Shown here: piece by piece, positions 41,276 through 50,681 of the stretch
Layout: each line of letters starts with the position of its first letter
How positions within the stretch are numbered: the first letter of the stretch is position 1
Assembly: GCF_900635775.1 (NCBI RefSeq)
Contig: NZ_LR134167.1
Location: 1,583,001 to 1,647,000 of the forward strand
Direction of reading: 5' to 3'
From: Avibacterium volantium
GTDB lineage: Bacteria; Pseudomonadota; Gammaproteobacteria; Enterobacterales; Pasteurellaceae
Length of the DNA stretch: 64,000 bases
The notes under the pieces: model-generated
What the model saw: the letters and a program-made list of their open reading frames with translations, nothing else
What the model was told of the DNA's origin: nothing
Databases searched by the model: none
Translations under genes and position numbers: made by a program

Positions 41276-42547
41276 CTACATTAATGCTAAGAATGGTGAA
41301 AGGCACAATAAAATACCAGTAATAATAATGATGTAAAGCCCTATTCCTTTATATTTATGCAACATTGGCACTTTGTACACTAAATAAGCTGGAATAAGGC
41401 AACCAACTAAACCAAAAATCGGGCTACAGATTGAGGTGAAACTCAATACTGGAGCATTCAATACAATCGCTCCCCAAGCAAGTAAAATCGCCGCCAACAT
41501 AATGCCTTTCGCAACCCATTTATGATTAATTTTTTCAGCAGGCATAAAACGCTGTAGCATATTCAATACAATACCTTGTGTTGCTTCGTGGAAACCAAGA
41601 TATACGCCAAAAAAGGCGGTCATTACAGCAAAAATATTTAAAATCATTCCAACATAAGTTGCCCAGGAACCAGGGAAAAATTGAGCCACAATGGCTAATG
41701 CCGAAATATTTTGTTCATAAGCTTTGAGTGCTTCTTCTTTCCCCATTGCGAGAGTAAAAGAAACGGCATAGAAAAACACAGAGGTAAATAAAACCAAAAA
41801 CGCAATATTCATCGCACGCAACGCTTTACGGCGAGCAATTTCAGGATCTTGTTCTCTGGAACGGTACGAAATCACCATTGGACTGAGTGTTTGAATAAAT
41901 AAAATTGAAGTAAGCGTAAAAGGCAAGGTAATAATGGCATTTTTAATTAATAGCCCTGTTTCAGGCAAGGCTCCGATATTCGCCAAGTGCCACATACCGA
42001 TCATTGAAAAACCTAGTGCAATCACCACGAAAAGTTTAGTAAGCACCATAAAACTCGACAGTTTAAATAATAATTGCTCGCCGCGTGAAGCAATCGCTAC
42101 TAAAAAACAAATAATCATTAAACCATAAAATGGATTTTTTGATAGTAGCTCATCTGTCAGCCCAAAGGTCTGTAAATAAGAAGCACTGTCATTAGTGATT
42201 GCGGTGGAATAAACAAACATCCAAATAATTAACATCACAAAATAAAGCAACCCCAATAACACGCCCCAGTTTTTACCCAAATAGCCCGAGATCACACTGG
42301 GATAGTCTTGGCATTTTGGTGATTCTGCCAAGGTATTAATAAAAAGCCGTTGGAATAAATACATCGCGGGATAACCAATAATGGAGGAAAGCAAAAACAC
42401 CCACATTCCCATTAATCCAACTTGTACAGGTAAAAACACAATCCCTGCCCCAATCGCCATACCAATGCTCATAATCACCCAACCGAAATCGGTGGAATCA
42501 AATTTCATAGCTTGCTTCATTTCTTGTTTAGAAAGTGGCGTACCCAT
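41276..42547 (-). CDS. HAAAP-family amino acid transporter, CyuP (YhaO)-like
   Basis: This 423-aa protein has eleven predicted transmembrane helices of the hydroxy/aromatic amino acid permease family (SdaC/TdcC/YhaO). The first helix is typical: GWVIMSIGMAIGAGIVFLPVQVGL. The central MVISYRSREQDPEIARRKALRAMNIAF loop is also typical. Because it is directly followed by the cysteine desulfidase gene, cysteine (or serine) import is the likely role. AGGAGA lies upstream of ATG 42547. Confidence 0.85.
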   Translation of the reverse strand: MGTPLSKQEMKQAMKFDSTDFGWVIMSIGMAIGAGIVFLPVQVGLMGMWVFLLSSIIGYPAMYLFQRLFINTLAESPKCQDYPSVISGYLGKNWGVLLGLLYFVMLIIWMFVYSTAITNDSASYLQTFGLTDELLSKNPFYGLMIICFLVAIASRGEQLLFKLSSFMVLTKLFVVIALGFSMIGMWHLANIGALPETGLLIKNAIITLPFTLTSILFIQTLSPMVISYRSREQDPEIARRKALRAMNIAFLVLFTSVFFYAVSFTLAMGKEEALKAYEQNISALAIVAQFFPGSWATYVGMILNIFAVMTAFFGVYLGFHEATQGIVLNMLQRFMPAEKINHKWVAKGIMLAAILLAWGAIVLNAPVLSFTSICSPIFGLVGCLIPAYLVYKVPMLHKYKGIGLYIIIITGILLCLSPFLALM

Positions 42548-42570
42548 AATATGTCTCCTTTCGTTTATGA

Positions 42571-43236
42571 TTATTCATTTGATTTTAATTCACGCAAATG
42601 TTTATACACTGCGTGTTTGGTGATCCCTAATTTTTCCGCTGTAACATTAATTGCCTCTTTCAACTCAAAAATACCGCTCTCATTTAATAATGAAATCAAT
42701 AACTTTGTTGTATTTTTTGGAGTAACATTATGCTGACAATCAAGTTGCACTCTTGCCTTTTTTAAGCTTTGCTCAACAAGATGCTCAACATCGACCCCAA
42801 AAACCTCATTATTGGTATGAGTTTCTGTTGGTAATTGAAAGGATTGCACAATTGAATGGAAGGGATAAGACAAATTAAGGTTAATACAAAATAAGCCAAT
42901 GGGCTGCCCTTGCTCTCCCATAATTATGTGAGTGGTGGATTTCATCACACTGCCATTTGCCGTAGTAGAAAAATAGCTTTGCTCCAAATAAGCAGGATCA
43001 GATTGGTAGGCTTTTAAGATTTTTAATGCCTTATCCGTAATCGGTGAACCAACCTTACGTTCTGTATGAAAGCCATTGACAATTTTAACCACCGAACAGC
43101 TTAGCTCACTGAGTTCGTGAATGACGATCTCCGCAAACTCCCCCAACAAATTAGCAATTAAATCCGCTAATGAAAAGTAAGAAGAAAGTATTTTCTGATC
43201 GGATTGAGAAAGTGTTTTGGCTAATTTAACTGACAT
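42571..43236 (-). CDS. YheO/DauR-family PAS-HTH transcriptional regulator
   Basis: This 221-aa protein has an N-terminal YheO-like PAS domain (about 20-135, with FAEIVIHELSELSCSVVKIVNG and IGLFCINLNLSYPF) and a C-terminal helix-turn-helix (about 175-218, EAINVTAEKLGITKHAVYKHLRELK). DauR-type proteins control amino acid catabolism genes. It is the first gene of the cysteine operon, 23 bp before the transporter. This differs from E. coli, where an Lrp-type regulator controls cyuPA from another locus. Repeated TTAACTAAAA motifs upstream are candidate operators. Confidence 0.85.
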   Translation of the reverse strand: MSVKLAKTLSQSDQKILSSYFSLADLIANLLGEFAEIVIHELSELSCSVVKIVNGFHTERKVGSPITDKALKILKAYQSDPAYLEQSYFSTTANGSVMKSTTHIIMGEQGQPIGLFCINLNLSYPFHSIVQSFQLPTETHTNNEVFGVDVEHLVEQSLKKARVQLDCQHNVTPKNTTKLLISLLNESGIFELKEAINVTAEKLGITKHAVYKHLRELKSNE

Positions 43237-43277
43237 ATATCACTCCTTGGCTTAGATAGTGATATTGTACTACTCAA

Positions 43278-43379
43278 TTTTAGTTAAGTTAAAATAATTT
43301 AACTAAAAATGTGATCTTGGTATCATTTTTTTAACTAAAATAATAGCGCACTTAAAAAATAATGTGCATAAACTAAAAT
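43278..43379. promoter_or_regulatory. Reiterated TTAACTAAAA operator-like motifs upstream of the cysteine operon
   Basis: TTTTAGTTAA (43278-43287) and TTAACTAAAA (43299-43308) form a 10-bp inverted repeat with an 11-bp spacer. A further identical TTAACTAAAA lies at 43331-43340, and a shorter AACTAAAAT begins at 43371. They lie in the 310-bp region between the divergent regulator and metH genes, nearer the regulator. They may bind the YheO-like regulator; nothing else is seen here besides the metH promoter. Confidence 0.55.
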
Positions 43380-43472
43380 AAGAAAATTTATCTATACTAT
43401 AAAACTGTTATTTATCAGATTAAGTGTTTCCCTGTAAGATCGGAATCCAGTGTTAAGAAAATGAGATAAGGT

Positions 43473-43501
43473 TTGACACAACCCCACCTTATTTCTATTA
43501 T
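43473..43501 (+). promoter_or_regulatory. metH promoter
   Basis: A perfect -35 TTGACA (43473-43478), a 17-bp spacer and TATTAT (43496-43501) predict a start near 43508, a roughly 40-nt leader before metH. No B12 or SAM riboswitch fits in this short leader. Confidence 0.8.
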
Positions 43502-43546
43502 GCCTGTTATTATTAAATCTAAGTCATCACAATAAGTCGTAACAAA

Positions 43547-46500
43547 ATGAAACAACATCCTTCTTTTTCTCTTATCCAACAAGCCCTTAAAGATCGCATT
43601 CTTATTTTAGATGGGGCGATGGGGACGATGATCCAGCAATATAAACTCACCGAAGCAGATTTCCGCGGTGAGCGCTTGAAAGACAGTACCATCGATCTAC
43701 GCGGCAATAATGATTTACTCACGCTTACTCAGCCTTTGGTGATTCAAGCGATTCACGAAAAATATCTTGCCGCAGGGGCGGATATTATCGAAACCAACAC
43801 CTTTTCAGCCACCACCATTGCGCAAGCGGATTATGCCCTTGAAAGCATTGCTTATGAGCTGAATTTTGCTGGCGCGAAATTGGCGCGTTTGGCGGCGGAT
43901 AAATATAGCACGCCAGAAAAACCACGTTTTGTGGCAGGCGTGCTTGGGCCGACTAACCGCACCGCCTCTATTTCGCCGAATGTGAACGATCCTGCTTACC
44001 GCAATATCACCTTTATGCAGTTGGTTGATGCCTATGCAGAAGCCACCAAAGGATTAATCGAAGGCGGCGCGGATCTCATTATGATCGAAACTATTTTCGA
44101 TACGCTCAATGCCAAAGCGGCAGCATTCGCCATTGATCAAGTGTTTGAAGAACTTGACATCAAATTGCCAATTATGATTTCAGGCACGATTACCGATGCT
44201 TCAGGGCGTACCCTTTCAGGGCAAACCACGGAAGCCTTTTATAACTCGTTGCGCCACGTTAAGCCATTGAGCTTTGGATTAAACTGCGCCCTTGGGCCAA
44301 AAGAATTGCGTCAATATGTGGAAGTGATGTCAAAAATCTGCGAAACCTTTGTTTCCGTTCACCCGAATGCAGGCTTGCCAAATGCCTTTGGTGGTTATGA
44401 TTTAGGCGCAGAAGAAATGGCCGCTTATATTCAAGAATGGGCGCAAAACGGCTGGCTGAACATTGTGGGCGGCTGCTGTGGAACAACCCCTGAGCATATC
44501 CACGCCATTGCAGAAGTGGTGAAAAACGTGCCGCCAAGAGCCTTGCCTGATTTGCCTGTGGCAATGCGTTTATCAGGCTTAGAACCCTTAAACATTGATG
44601 AAAACAGCCTCTTTGTAAACGTGGGCGAACGTAATAATGTTACGGGTTCAGCCAAATTTAAAAAATTAATTAAAGAAGATCGCTATGCCGAAGCCATTGA
44701 GATTGCCATTGACCAAGTGGAAAATGGCGCTCAGGTGATTGATGTAAATATGGACGAAGCCTTGCTCGATAGCGAAAAATGTATGGTTCAATTCCTTAAT
44801 ATTATGGCAACCGAACCTGATGCAGCGAAAGTGCCAGTGATGATCGATTCCTCTAAATGGGAAGTGATCGAAGCGGGCTTGCAATCGATTCAAGGCAAAG
44901 GGATTGTAAATTCCATTTCCCTGAAAGAAGGTAAAGAAAAATTTGTTGAGCAAGCCAAATTGATCCGCCGTTACGGTGCCGCCGCCGTGGTGATGGCGTT
45001 TGATGAAGTGGGACAAGCAGATACTGAAGAACGCAAAGTGGAAATCTGTACCCGTGCTTATCATATTTTGGTTGATGAAGTGGGCTTTCCACCAGAAGAC
45101 ATTATTTTTGACCCGAATATTTTCGCCATTGGCACAGGGATTGAAGAACACAATAACTATGGGGTAGATTTTATTAACGCCACAGGACGCATTAAACGCT
45201 CACTCCCCCACGCTAAAATTTCTGGCGGTGTGTCCAATGTTTCTTTCTCGTTCCGTGGCAACAATCCAATGCGTGAAGCCATTCACGCCGTTTTCCTTTA
45301 TCACGCCATCAAACAAGGTATGGATATGGGGATCGTCAATGCAGGGCAACTGGCAATTTATGATGATCTTGATCCTGAACTGCGTGAAATTGTCGAAGAT
45401 GCGGTGCTAAATCGCCGTGCAGATGCCACCGATCGCCTGCTTGATATTGCGGATAAATACAAAGGTTCAGCCAGTGAAAGTAGCGATAATGCCGTGGCAG
45501 AATGGCGTACTTGGCCGGTGGAAGAGCGTCTAAAACACGCCTTAGTGAAAGGCATTACTAGCCATATTATTGAAGATACGGAAGAAGCGCGTCTGCAATT
45601 TAGCTCACCGCTAGAAGTGATCGAAGGCCCATTAATGGCGGGAATGGACGTGGTCGGCGATCTATTCGGGGACGGTAAAATGTTCCTACCACAAGTGGTG
45701 AAATCTGCGCGCGTGATGAAGCAATCGGTCGCCTATTTAGAACCCTTTATCAACGCCACCAAACAGCAAGGTGTATCAAGCGGAAAAGTGGTGATCGCCA
45801 CGGTAAAAGGCGATGTACACGACATCGGCAAAAACATTGTCAGCGTGGTGCTGCAATGTAATAACTTTGAAGTGATCGATCTTGGTGTGATGGTGCCAGC
45901 GGATAAAATCATTGAAACGGCAATCAACGAAAAAGCCGATATTATCGGTTTAAGCGGTTTGATCACGCCATCGTTAGATGAAATGGAATATTTCTTAGGT
46001 GAAATGAACCGTCTTGGCTTGAGCTTGCCTGTGATTATCGGCGGCGCAACCACCTCAAAAGAACATACCGCCATCAAACTTTATCCAAAATACAAGCACG
46101 AAGTGATCTACACCACCAATGCGTCCCGTGCTGTAACGGTTTGTGCCGCATTGATGAACCCAGAAAGCAAAGCGGAACTTTGGCAACGAACCAAAAAAGA
46201 ATATGAAAAAATTCAGCATAGCTTTGCTAACCGTAAACCTCTGCGCCAACAACTTCCAATTGAAGAAGCGCGTGCTAACGCTTTCCCAGCGTTTTCTGGC
46301 GAATGGGCGGATTATCAAGTGCCACAACCAAAACAAACAGGCATTGTGGAATACAAAAATGTGCCCATTTCCACCTTACGCCAATTTATTGACTGGTCGC
46401 CATTTTTCCGTTTATGGGGATTAATGGGGGGCTACCCTGATGCTTTTGATTACCCAGAGGGCGGCGAAGAAGCGCGCAAAGTCTATAATGATGCGCAACA

Positions 46501-47236
46501 AATGCTTGATGAATTTGAGCAAAACGGCAAACTCAAACCAAGTGGAATTATGGGCATTTTCCCAGCCTATCGTAAAGGCGATGATATTGAAATTTATCAA
46601 AACTCCGACCGCACTTCTGTGGCAGGCGTGGCACATCACCTACGCCAACAAAGTGAGCGAGGGAAAAATAGCAAAAGCCCTTACAATTTTGCTCTAAGTG
46701 ATTTTATTGCTGATCGCGAAAGCGGCCAACAAGATTGGTTCGGAATGTTTGCGGTGTGCGCAGGAATTGAAGAGCACGATTTAGTAGAAGGCTTCAAAGC
46801 CGCTGGCGATGATTACAACGCAATTCTACTGCAAGCCGTTGGCGACCGCTTAGCCGAAGCAATGGCAGAATACTTACACTTTGAACTTCGCACAAAGGTT
46901 TGGGGCTATTCCAATGAAACCTTCAATAACGAAAATCTGATCGCAGAAAATTATGTGGGTATCCGCCCTGCACCGGGTTATCCAAGCTGCCCAGAACATA
47001 CGGAAAAACAACTGATTTGGGATTTACTTGAAGTGGAACAACGCATTGGAATGAAACTCACCGAAAGTTACGCAATGTGGCCCGCTGCCAGCGTCTGCGG
47101 TTGGTACTTCACCCACCCAGCCAGCAACTACTTCACGCTAGGCCGCATTGACCAAGACCAAGCCTTAGACTACGCCCAACGCAAAGGCTGGAACGAAAAA
47201 GAAATGCACAAATGGCTTGGGGTTTCGATGAAGTAA
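43547..47236 (+). CDS. metH: Cobalamin-dependent methionine synthase MetH
   Basis: MetH transfers a methyl group from methyltetrahydrofolate to homocysteine via cobalamin. At 1229 aa all four modules are intact. The homocysteine/zinc domain (about 1-325) has GLNCALG and [11 protein letters not shown]. The folate domain (about 350-620) has [13 protein letters not shown]. The cobalamin domain (about 650-890) has the [10 protein letters not shown] cobalt-ligand His. The AdoMet reactivation domain (about 900-1229) has [15 protein letters not shown]. It has a strong upstream promoter but no clear ribosome binding site. A probable cobalamin-uptake operon lies just downstream. Confidence 0.97.
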   Translation: MKQHPSFSLIQQALKDRILILDGAMGTMIQQYKLTEADFRGERLKDSTIDLRGNNDLLTLTQPLVIQAIHEKYLAAGADIIETNTFSATTIAQADYALESIAYELNFAGAKLARLAADKYSTPEKPRFVAGVLGPTNRTASISPNVNDPAYRNITFMQLVDAYAEATKGLIEGGADLIMIETIFDTLNAKAAAFAIDQVFEELDIKLPIMISGTITDASGRTLSGQTTEAFYNSLRHVKPLSFGLNCALGPKELRQYVEVMSKICETFVSVHPNAGLPNAFGGYDLGAEEMAAYIQEWAQNGWLNIVGGCCGTTPEHIHAIAEVVKNVPPRALPDLPVAMRLSGLEPLNIDENSLFVNVGERNNVTGSAKFKKLIKEDRYAEAIEIAIDQVENGAQVIDVNMDEALLDSEKCMVQFLNIMATEPDAAKVPVMIDSSKWEVIEAGLQSIQGKGIVNSISLKEGKEKFVEQAKLIRRYGAAAVVMAFDEVGQADTEERKVEICTRAYHILVDEVGFPPEDIIFDPNIFAIGTGIEEHNNYGVDFINATGRIKRSLPHAKISGGVSNVSFSFRGNNPMREAIHAVFLYHAIKQGMDMGIVNAGQLAIYDDLDPELREIVEDAVLNRRADATDRLLDIADKYKGSASESSDNAVAEWRTWPVEERLKHALVKGITSHIIEDTEEARLQFSSPLEVIEGPLMAGMDVVGDLFGDGKMFLPQVVKSARVMKQSVAYLEPFINATKQQGVSSGKVVIATVKGDVHDIGKNIVSVVLQCNNFEVIDLGVMVPADKIIETAINEKADIIGLSGLITPSLDEMEYFLGEMNRLGLSLPVIIGGATTSKEHTAIKLYPKYKHEVIYTTNASRAVTVCAALMNPESKAELWQRTKKEYEKIQHSFANRKPLRQQLPIEEARANAFPAFSGEWADYQVPQPKQTGIVEYKNVPISTLRQFIDWSPFFRLWGLMGGYPDAFDYPEGGEEARKVYNDAQQMLDEFEQNGKLKPSGIMGIFPAYRKGDDIEIYQNSDRTSVAGVAHHLRQQSERGKNSKSPYNFALSDFIADRESGQQDWFGMFAVCAGIEEHDLVEGFKAAGDDYNAILLQAVGDRLAEAMAEYLHFELRTKVWGYSNETFNNENLIAENYVGIRPAPGYPSCPEHTEKQLIWDLLEVEQRIGMKLTESYAMWPAASVCGWYFTHPASNYFTLGRIDQDQALDYAQRKGWNEKEMHKWLGVSMK

Positions 47237-47288
47237 TTAAAATAGTATTTTTAATATAACCAATGAAATTTTTTAGGAGAAAATATAT

Positions 47289-48023
47289 ATGAGCTATAGA
47301 ATTAAAGCACAAGTTGGAAAAACTAATATTTCTGGAAATGGTAATAATGTTAATCAAACAGGTAACATCAACCTTAACAACAGTAATAATACAACAATTA
47401 ATAACAACTTTATCCCAAGAAATAAAATAAATGGAGATGACACAGGAGAGTTTATAATTTTTTCCATAATACTAGTAACACTTATATTCTTTTTACCAAT
47501 CTTATTACTTAAATATCCAACACTTATTTTAACATTAATCAAATATTATTGGATGATTTTACTCCTCCCTTTATTTACATTTTTTAAGAATCGAAATTAC
47601 GACTATAGGCTCATAGTATATTTTATAGTTATAACAATTAGTACAGGAGTGATTTTTTATTCTCAAAACATATTTTCAATTCAGGAGTTTCTAAATTTAT
47701 CTTCTTATGCAAAGAATATGTCAATAACCCAATTTTGGAAGAACCTAGATAATTATTGGAGAATACTTGTGTTCTATTTTCTAATAAATATAACTATTAC
47801 AATAGCACTACTCTTAGCAAATACAATTTTAGTTATTTCATTTTATAAAATATCAAAAGGAGATGAAAGTAAATTTAGCTACATTAAGATTATATGTAAT
47901 TTAGCATTAGTTTTTTCATCCTTATACTTATATTTAACCCCTGAAAACTCAATAAAATTTATTGCAAAATATATAGAGATACTTAATAAACCTATTGAAC
48001 TTTTAAATTATTTTATTAAATAA
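47289..48023 (+). CDS. Asn-rich-headed multi-pass membrane protein of unknown function
   Basis: I do not recognise this 244-aa protein. Residues 10-42 are extremely Asn-rich and alternate polar with hydrophobic residues (NISGNGNNVNQTGNINLNN and on), a pattern suggesting a beta-solenoid or amyloid-like segment. The rest is hydrophobic, with about five transmembrane segments (near 54-74, 78-99, 106-124, 158-182 and 199-216). AGGAG lies 9 nt before ATG 47289. The gene is far more AT-rich than its neighbours, has no uptake signal, and fits tightly between metH and the ABC operon (3 bp between convergent stops). This suggests horizontal insertion. Confidence 0.75.
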   Translation: MSYRIKAQVGKTNISGNGNNVNQTGNINLNNSNNTTINNNFIPRNKINGDDTGEFIIFSIILVTLIFFLPILLLKYPTLILTLIKYYWMILLLPLFTFFKNRNYDYRLIVYFIVITISTGVIFYSQNIFSIQEFLNLSSYAKNMSITQFWKNLDNYWRILVFYFLINITITIALLLANTILVISFYKISKGDESKFSYIKIICNLALVFSSLYLYLTPENSIKFIAKYIEILNKPIELLNYFIK

Positions 48024-48026
48024 AAT

Positions 48027-48830
48027 CTAAAATTCATACTTTTCTATTTTTAAGATATTTTGATTTATACAATCAATCTCCGCTTTCACACCAAACGCAA
48101 TAGCTAGATTTTCTGCGGTTAGGACGTTTTGCGTGTTGCCGTGGGCGAGTAAGTTACCTTGGTGGAGCAAGATGATTTCGTCGCAGAAACGGTAGGCAAG
48201 ATCAAGGTGGTGAATGGCGACAACGCAGGTGGTGTTTGGGGTGAGTGATTTTAATTGCTCTAAAATATCAATTTGATAATAAGGATCAAGGGGAGCGATG
48301 GGTTCGTCTGCCAATAAAATTGGTGCGTTTTTAATACAACAACGGGCAAGCTGAACACGGGCTTTTTCGCCGCCTGAAAGCTGTTGGAAAGGTTGTTCTA
48401 ATAGATGTTGAACAGAAAATTGCTTCGCGGCTTGCTGGATCTTTTCTTGCTGCCATTGTTGGTGTGATGAATTAAATAAACGGTCAAAAAATTTGTCTTT
48501 TTTTGAGCGCACTTTTTCCTTAGGGATAAGCTGTGTTTCGGGCAAGCCGAGCGCAATTACGTCATAAACAGATAAATCCCAATAAATATTAGTACTTTGC
48601 GCAAAATACGCCAACGTTTGGCTTTTTTCAGTCAAGCTCATTTCAGTGAGCGGTTTGTCGTTCAATAAAATTGAGCCTGTTTCGAGTGGTAAAATGCCCG
48701 CAATGGCTTTGAGCAAAGTGGACTTCCCTGCGCCATTGCCGCCCATTATGCCCACTAATTTACCTTGGGGAATTTGCGCGCTGATATTTTTAACGCCATA
48801 AGCAAGGCTTACATTGTGCAAGTTAATCAC
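48027..48830 (-). CDS. ABC transporter ATP-binding protein, BtuD/FecE-like
   Basis: This 267-aa ATPase belongs to the cobalamin/iron-siderophore importer group. It has Walker A GGNGAGKST (about 33-41), the signature LSGGEKARVQLARC, Walker B ILLADEPIAPLD and the H-loop AIHHLDLAYR. It overlaps the permease gene by 8 nt and ends the receptor-binding protein-permease-ATPase operon. The transported ligand is inferred from the neighbourhood (BtuB-like receptor and metH), not from this protein. Confidence 0.88.
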   Translation of the reverse strand: MINLHNVSLAYGVKNISAQIPQGKLVGIMGGNGAGKSTLLKAIAGILPLETGSILLNDKPLTEMSLTEKSQTLAYFAQSTNIYWDLSVYDVIALGLPETQLIPKEKVRSKKDKFFDRLFNSSHQQWQQEKIQQAAKQFSVQHLLEQPFQQLSGGEKARVQLARCCIKNAPILLADEPIAPLDPYYQIDILEQLKSLTPNTTCVVAIHHLDLAYRFCDEIILLHQGNLLAHGNTQNVLTAENLAIAFGVKAEIDCINQNILKIEKYEF

Positions 48831-49794
48831 GGGCTAATCTCCGTTGTTGAGTAAGCAAAATCCAAATCAAGCAAGGTGCGCCGATAATGGCGGTGAGCGT
48901 GCCAATATAAATATGCGAGAAAAACGGCACATATTGAATAGCAAGATCGGCAAGTAACAAAAGTAACGCACCAATTAGCCCGCTAGTTAGATAAAGCTGT
49001 GAAGGGCGTTTTTTCAGCCAGATGCGCGCAAAGTGCGGGGCAATTAAGCCGATAAATCCGATTGTGCCAGTTTGCGGAATGGTGGCGCCCACCAACAACG
49101 CCACACCAAGGGTGGTGATAAAAAAGCTACGTTTTGGGTCAATGCCCATCGTGCTAGCTGTTTCTTCCCCGAAAGTGAGTAAATCGAGGTAACGGCGTTG
49201 GCAATATAAACAGATTACGCCCACCACCACGATAGGCAAGGAAAGCAAGAGCGGTTCGATTTTTGCCCACATTAATGATCCCTGCAACCAGCGGTATAAT
49301 TCTGCTAATGCCCAAGGGCTTTGTGCGTTGGAAAGCAATAAGGCGATGGCCGAGCCGAGCAACATATTCACCGCAACGCCTGCCAAGATCATCATTGTCG
49401 CCCCTTTATTTTTTGCAATGGCATAGACTAATAAAAAGCTGGCTAATGCCCCTGCGATCCCGCCGAACAGCAACAGGGACAATGGCACGGAAAAATAATA
49501 GAGCAAAAACACGCTCGCCGTGGTTGCGCCATTTGCTGCTCCCAACAACCCTGGGCTAGCCAAGGGATTTTGAAACAACCCCTGCATTGCATTACCTGCC
49601 AGTGCAAGGCTTGCTCCCGTTAAAATAGCTAAACCAAGACGTGGCAAGCGAATATCCCATAACACTAAAGATCGCATATCGGTGGCGATCCCCTGTGCAT
49701 TGCGTAAATAAGCGAAATCCCCCAGCTGATGAAAAATCGCAAAGGCAATCAACAAAACCAATAAGGTCAAAAGGGAAAGGTTTAATCGTTTCAT
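48823..49794 (-). CDS. FecCD/BtuC-type ABC transporter permease
   Basis: This 323-aa integral membrane protein has about nine or ten helices. The family motifs are GASLALAGNAMQGLFQNPLASPGLLGAANGA near the N-terminus, and GTIGFIGLIAPHFAR with TLTAIIGAPCLIWILL near the C-terminus. Its start overlaps the stop of the binding-protein gene (ATGA). It would pair with the FecE/BtuD-like ATPase downstream. Confidence 0.9.
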   Translation of the reverse strand: MKRLNLSLLTLLVLLIAFAIFHQLGDFAYLRNAQGIATDMRSLVLWDIRLPRLGLAILTGASLALAGNAMQGLFQNPLASPGLLGAANGATTASVFLLYYFSVPLSLLLFGGIAGALASFLLVYAIAKNKGATMMILAGVAVNMLLGSAIALLLSNAQSPWALAELYRWLQGSLMWAKIEPLLLSLPIVVVGVICLYCQRRYLDLLTFGEETASTMGIDPKRSFFITTLGVALLVGATIPQTGTIGFIGLIAPHFARIWLKKRPSQLYLTSGLIGALLLLLADLAIQYVPFFSHIYIGTLTAIIGAPCLIWILLTQQRRLARD

Positions 49795-50594
49795 TCTGCT
49801 TGCTCTCTCTTATTCAGTTGGCGATAAATCATCGCCGCGCCTTGCCAAACGCCCTGATCAAAGCAATAACCATATTTCAGTGGCATTGTCGCCATTCGTT
49901 GCGCAGGGAACATATTGGCAATCAAAGGGTGCGTCAGCACTTCCGCCTGTTCGTTATAACCTTGTTTATCACTAATGGAAATCAGCCAATTTGGCTGCGC
50001 ACGCAAAAGTTTCTCTAGGGAAAAATTTTGTGCCGTAATAGTGCTTTCAAGCGGCGTTAAGCCGAGCAATTTTAGCAAGGCTTGGTATTGTGGAAAAATC
50101 GGTTCAACTACGCCTGTATCGGAAAGAATTAAGGTTTGCGTATTCCTTTGATTGAGCTGAAAATCGCTATTTTTTAGCTTTTCTACTAACTGCTGGGCGT
50201 GGGTTTCGTTACCAAAGCGTTTGCCTAATTCCAATATCAAGGCGAAAAGCTGTTCTGCTGTCTGTGGGCTGTCATTAATAGGCAAAATTTTTACCCCGAG
50301 TTTTTTCAGATCTGCCACCAACAGGGGATAAAACTGCTCGTTAAGCAGAATAGTTTTATCCAAATAAGGCAATAAATCCGTTAATCGCGCGTTAAGTGCG
50401 GGTTTATTTTGATTAATTTTATCCAACATCATCAAGGGATTGGTGGAATAAATAGATTGTGCAGCAATTTGTTCAGGGCGAGCTAATTCCGCCAACAAGC
50501 GATCACTGCATAGGGTGAGCGACACAAATTGCTCTTGCGCCCAAAGCGGAACGGAAAAGAAAAGTGCGGTGAAAAATACGCGAATTTTTTGCAT
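49791..50594 (-). CDS. BtuF-like periplasmic binding protein
   Basis: This 267-aa class III binding protein has a Sec signal (MQKIRVFFTALFFSVPLWA) and the BtuF-like first motif FVSLTLCSDRLLAELARPE. A long linker helix and the C-terminal NWLISISDKQGYNEQ half follow. The start is ATG 50594, which gives a proper signal peptide; the frame from 50660 has none. The ligand is probably cobalamin, but a ferric chelate cannot be excluded. Confidence 0.82.
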   Translation of the reverse strand: MQKIRVFFTALFFSVPLWAQEQFVSLTLCSDRLLAELARPEQIAAQSIYSTNPLMMLDKINQNKPALNARLTDLLPYLDKTILLNEQFYPLLVADLKKLGVKILPINDSPQTAEQLFALILELGKRFGNETHAQQLVEKLKNSDFQLNQRNTQTLILSDTGVVEPIFPQYQALLKLLGLTPLESTITAQNFSLEKLLRAQPNWLISISDKQGYNEQAEVLTHPLIANMFPAQRMATMPLKYGYCFDQGVWQGAAMIYRQLNKREQAE

Positions 50595-50622
50595 TAGAAA
50601 ATGATGCCCCAAAAAACAAAGT

Positions 50623-50658
50623 GCGGTAAAAATTTTATTAATTTTACACCGCACTTTC
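50623..50658 (-). terminator. Uptake-signal hairpin between receptor and binding-protein genes
   Basis: An AAAGTGCGGT arm (from about 50619) and an ACCGCACTTT arm (ending about 50658) are separated by an AT-rich loop and lie between the receptor stop (50682) and the binding-protein start (50594). It may let the receptor be made in excess of the ABC parts. The limits are approximate. Confidence 0.55.
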
Positions 50659-50681
50659 ACAAAAGCCTATCTGCTTATACG

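Noticed and set aside
43310..43325. CRP site TGTGATCTTGGTATCA upstream of the cysteine operon
   Set aside because: Only the left half matches; the right half TATCA departs too far from TCACA.
43400..43546. SAM or B12 riboswitch in the metH leader
   Set aside because: The predicted promoter at 43473-43501 leaves only about 40 nt of leader, and no conserved aptamer motifs are visible.
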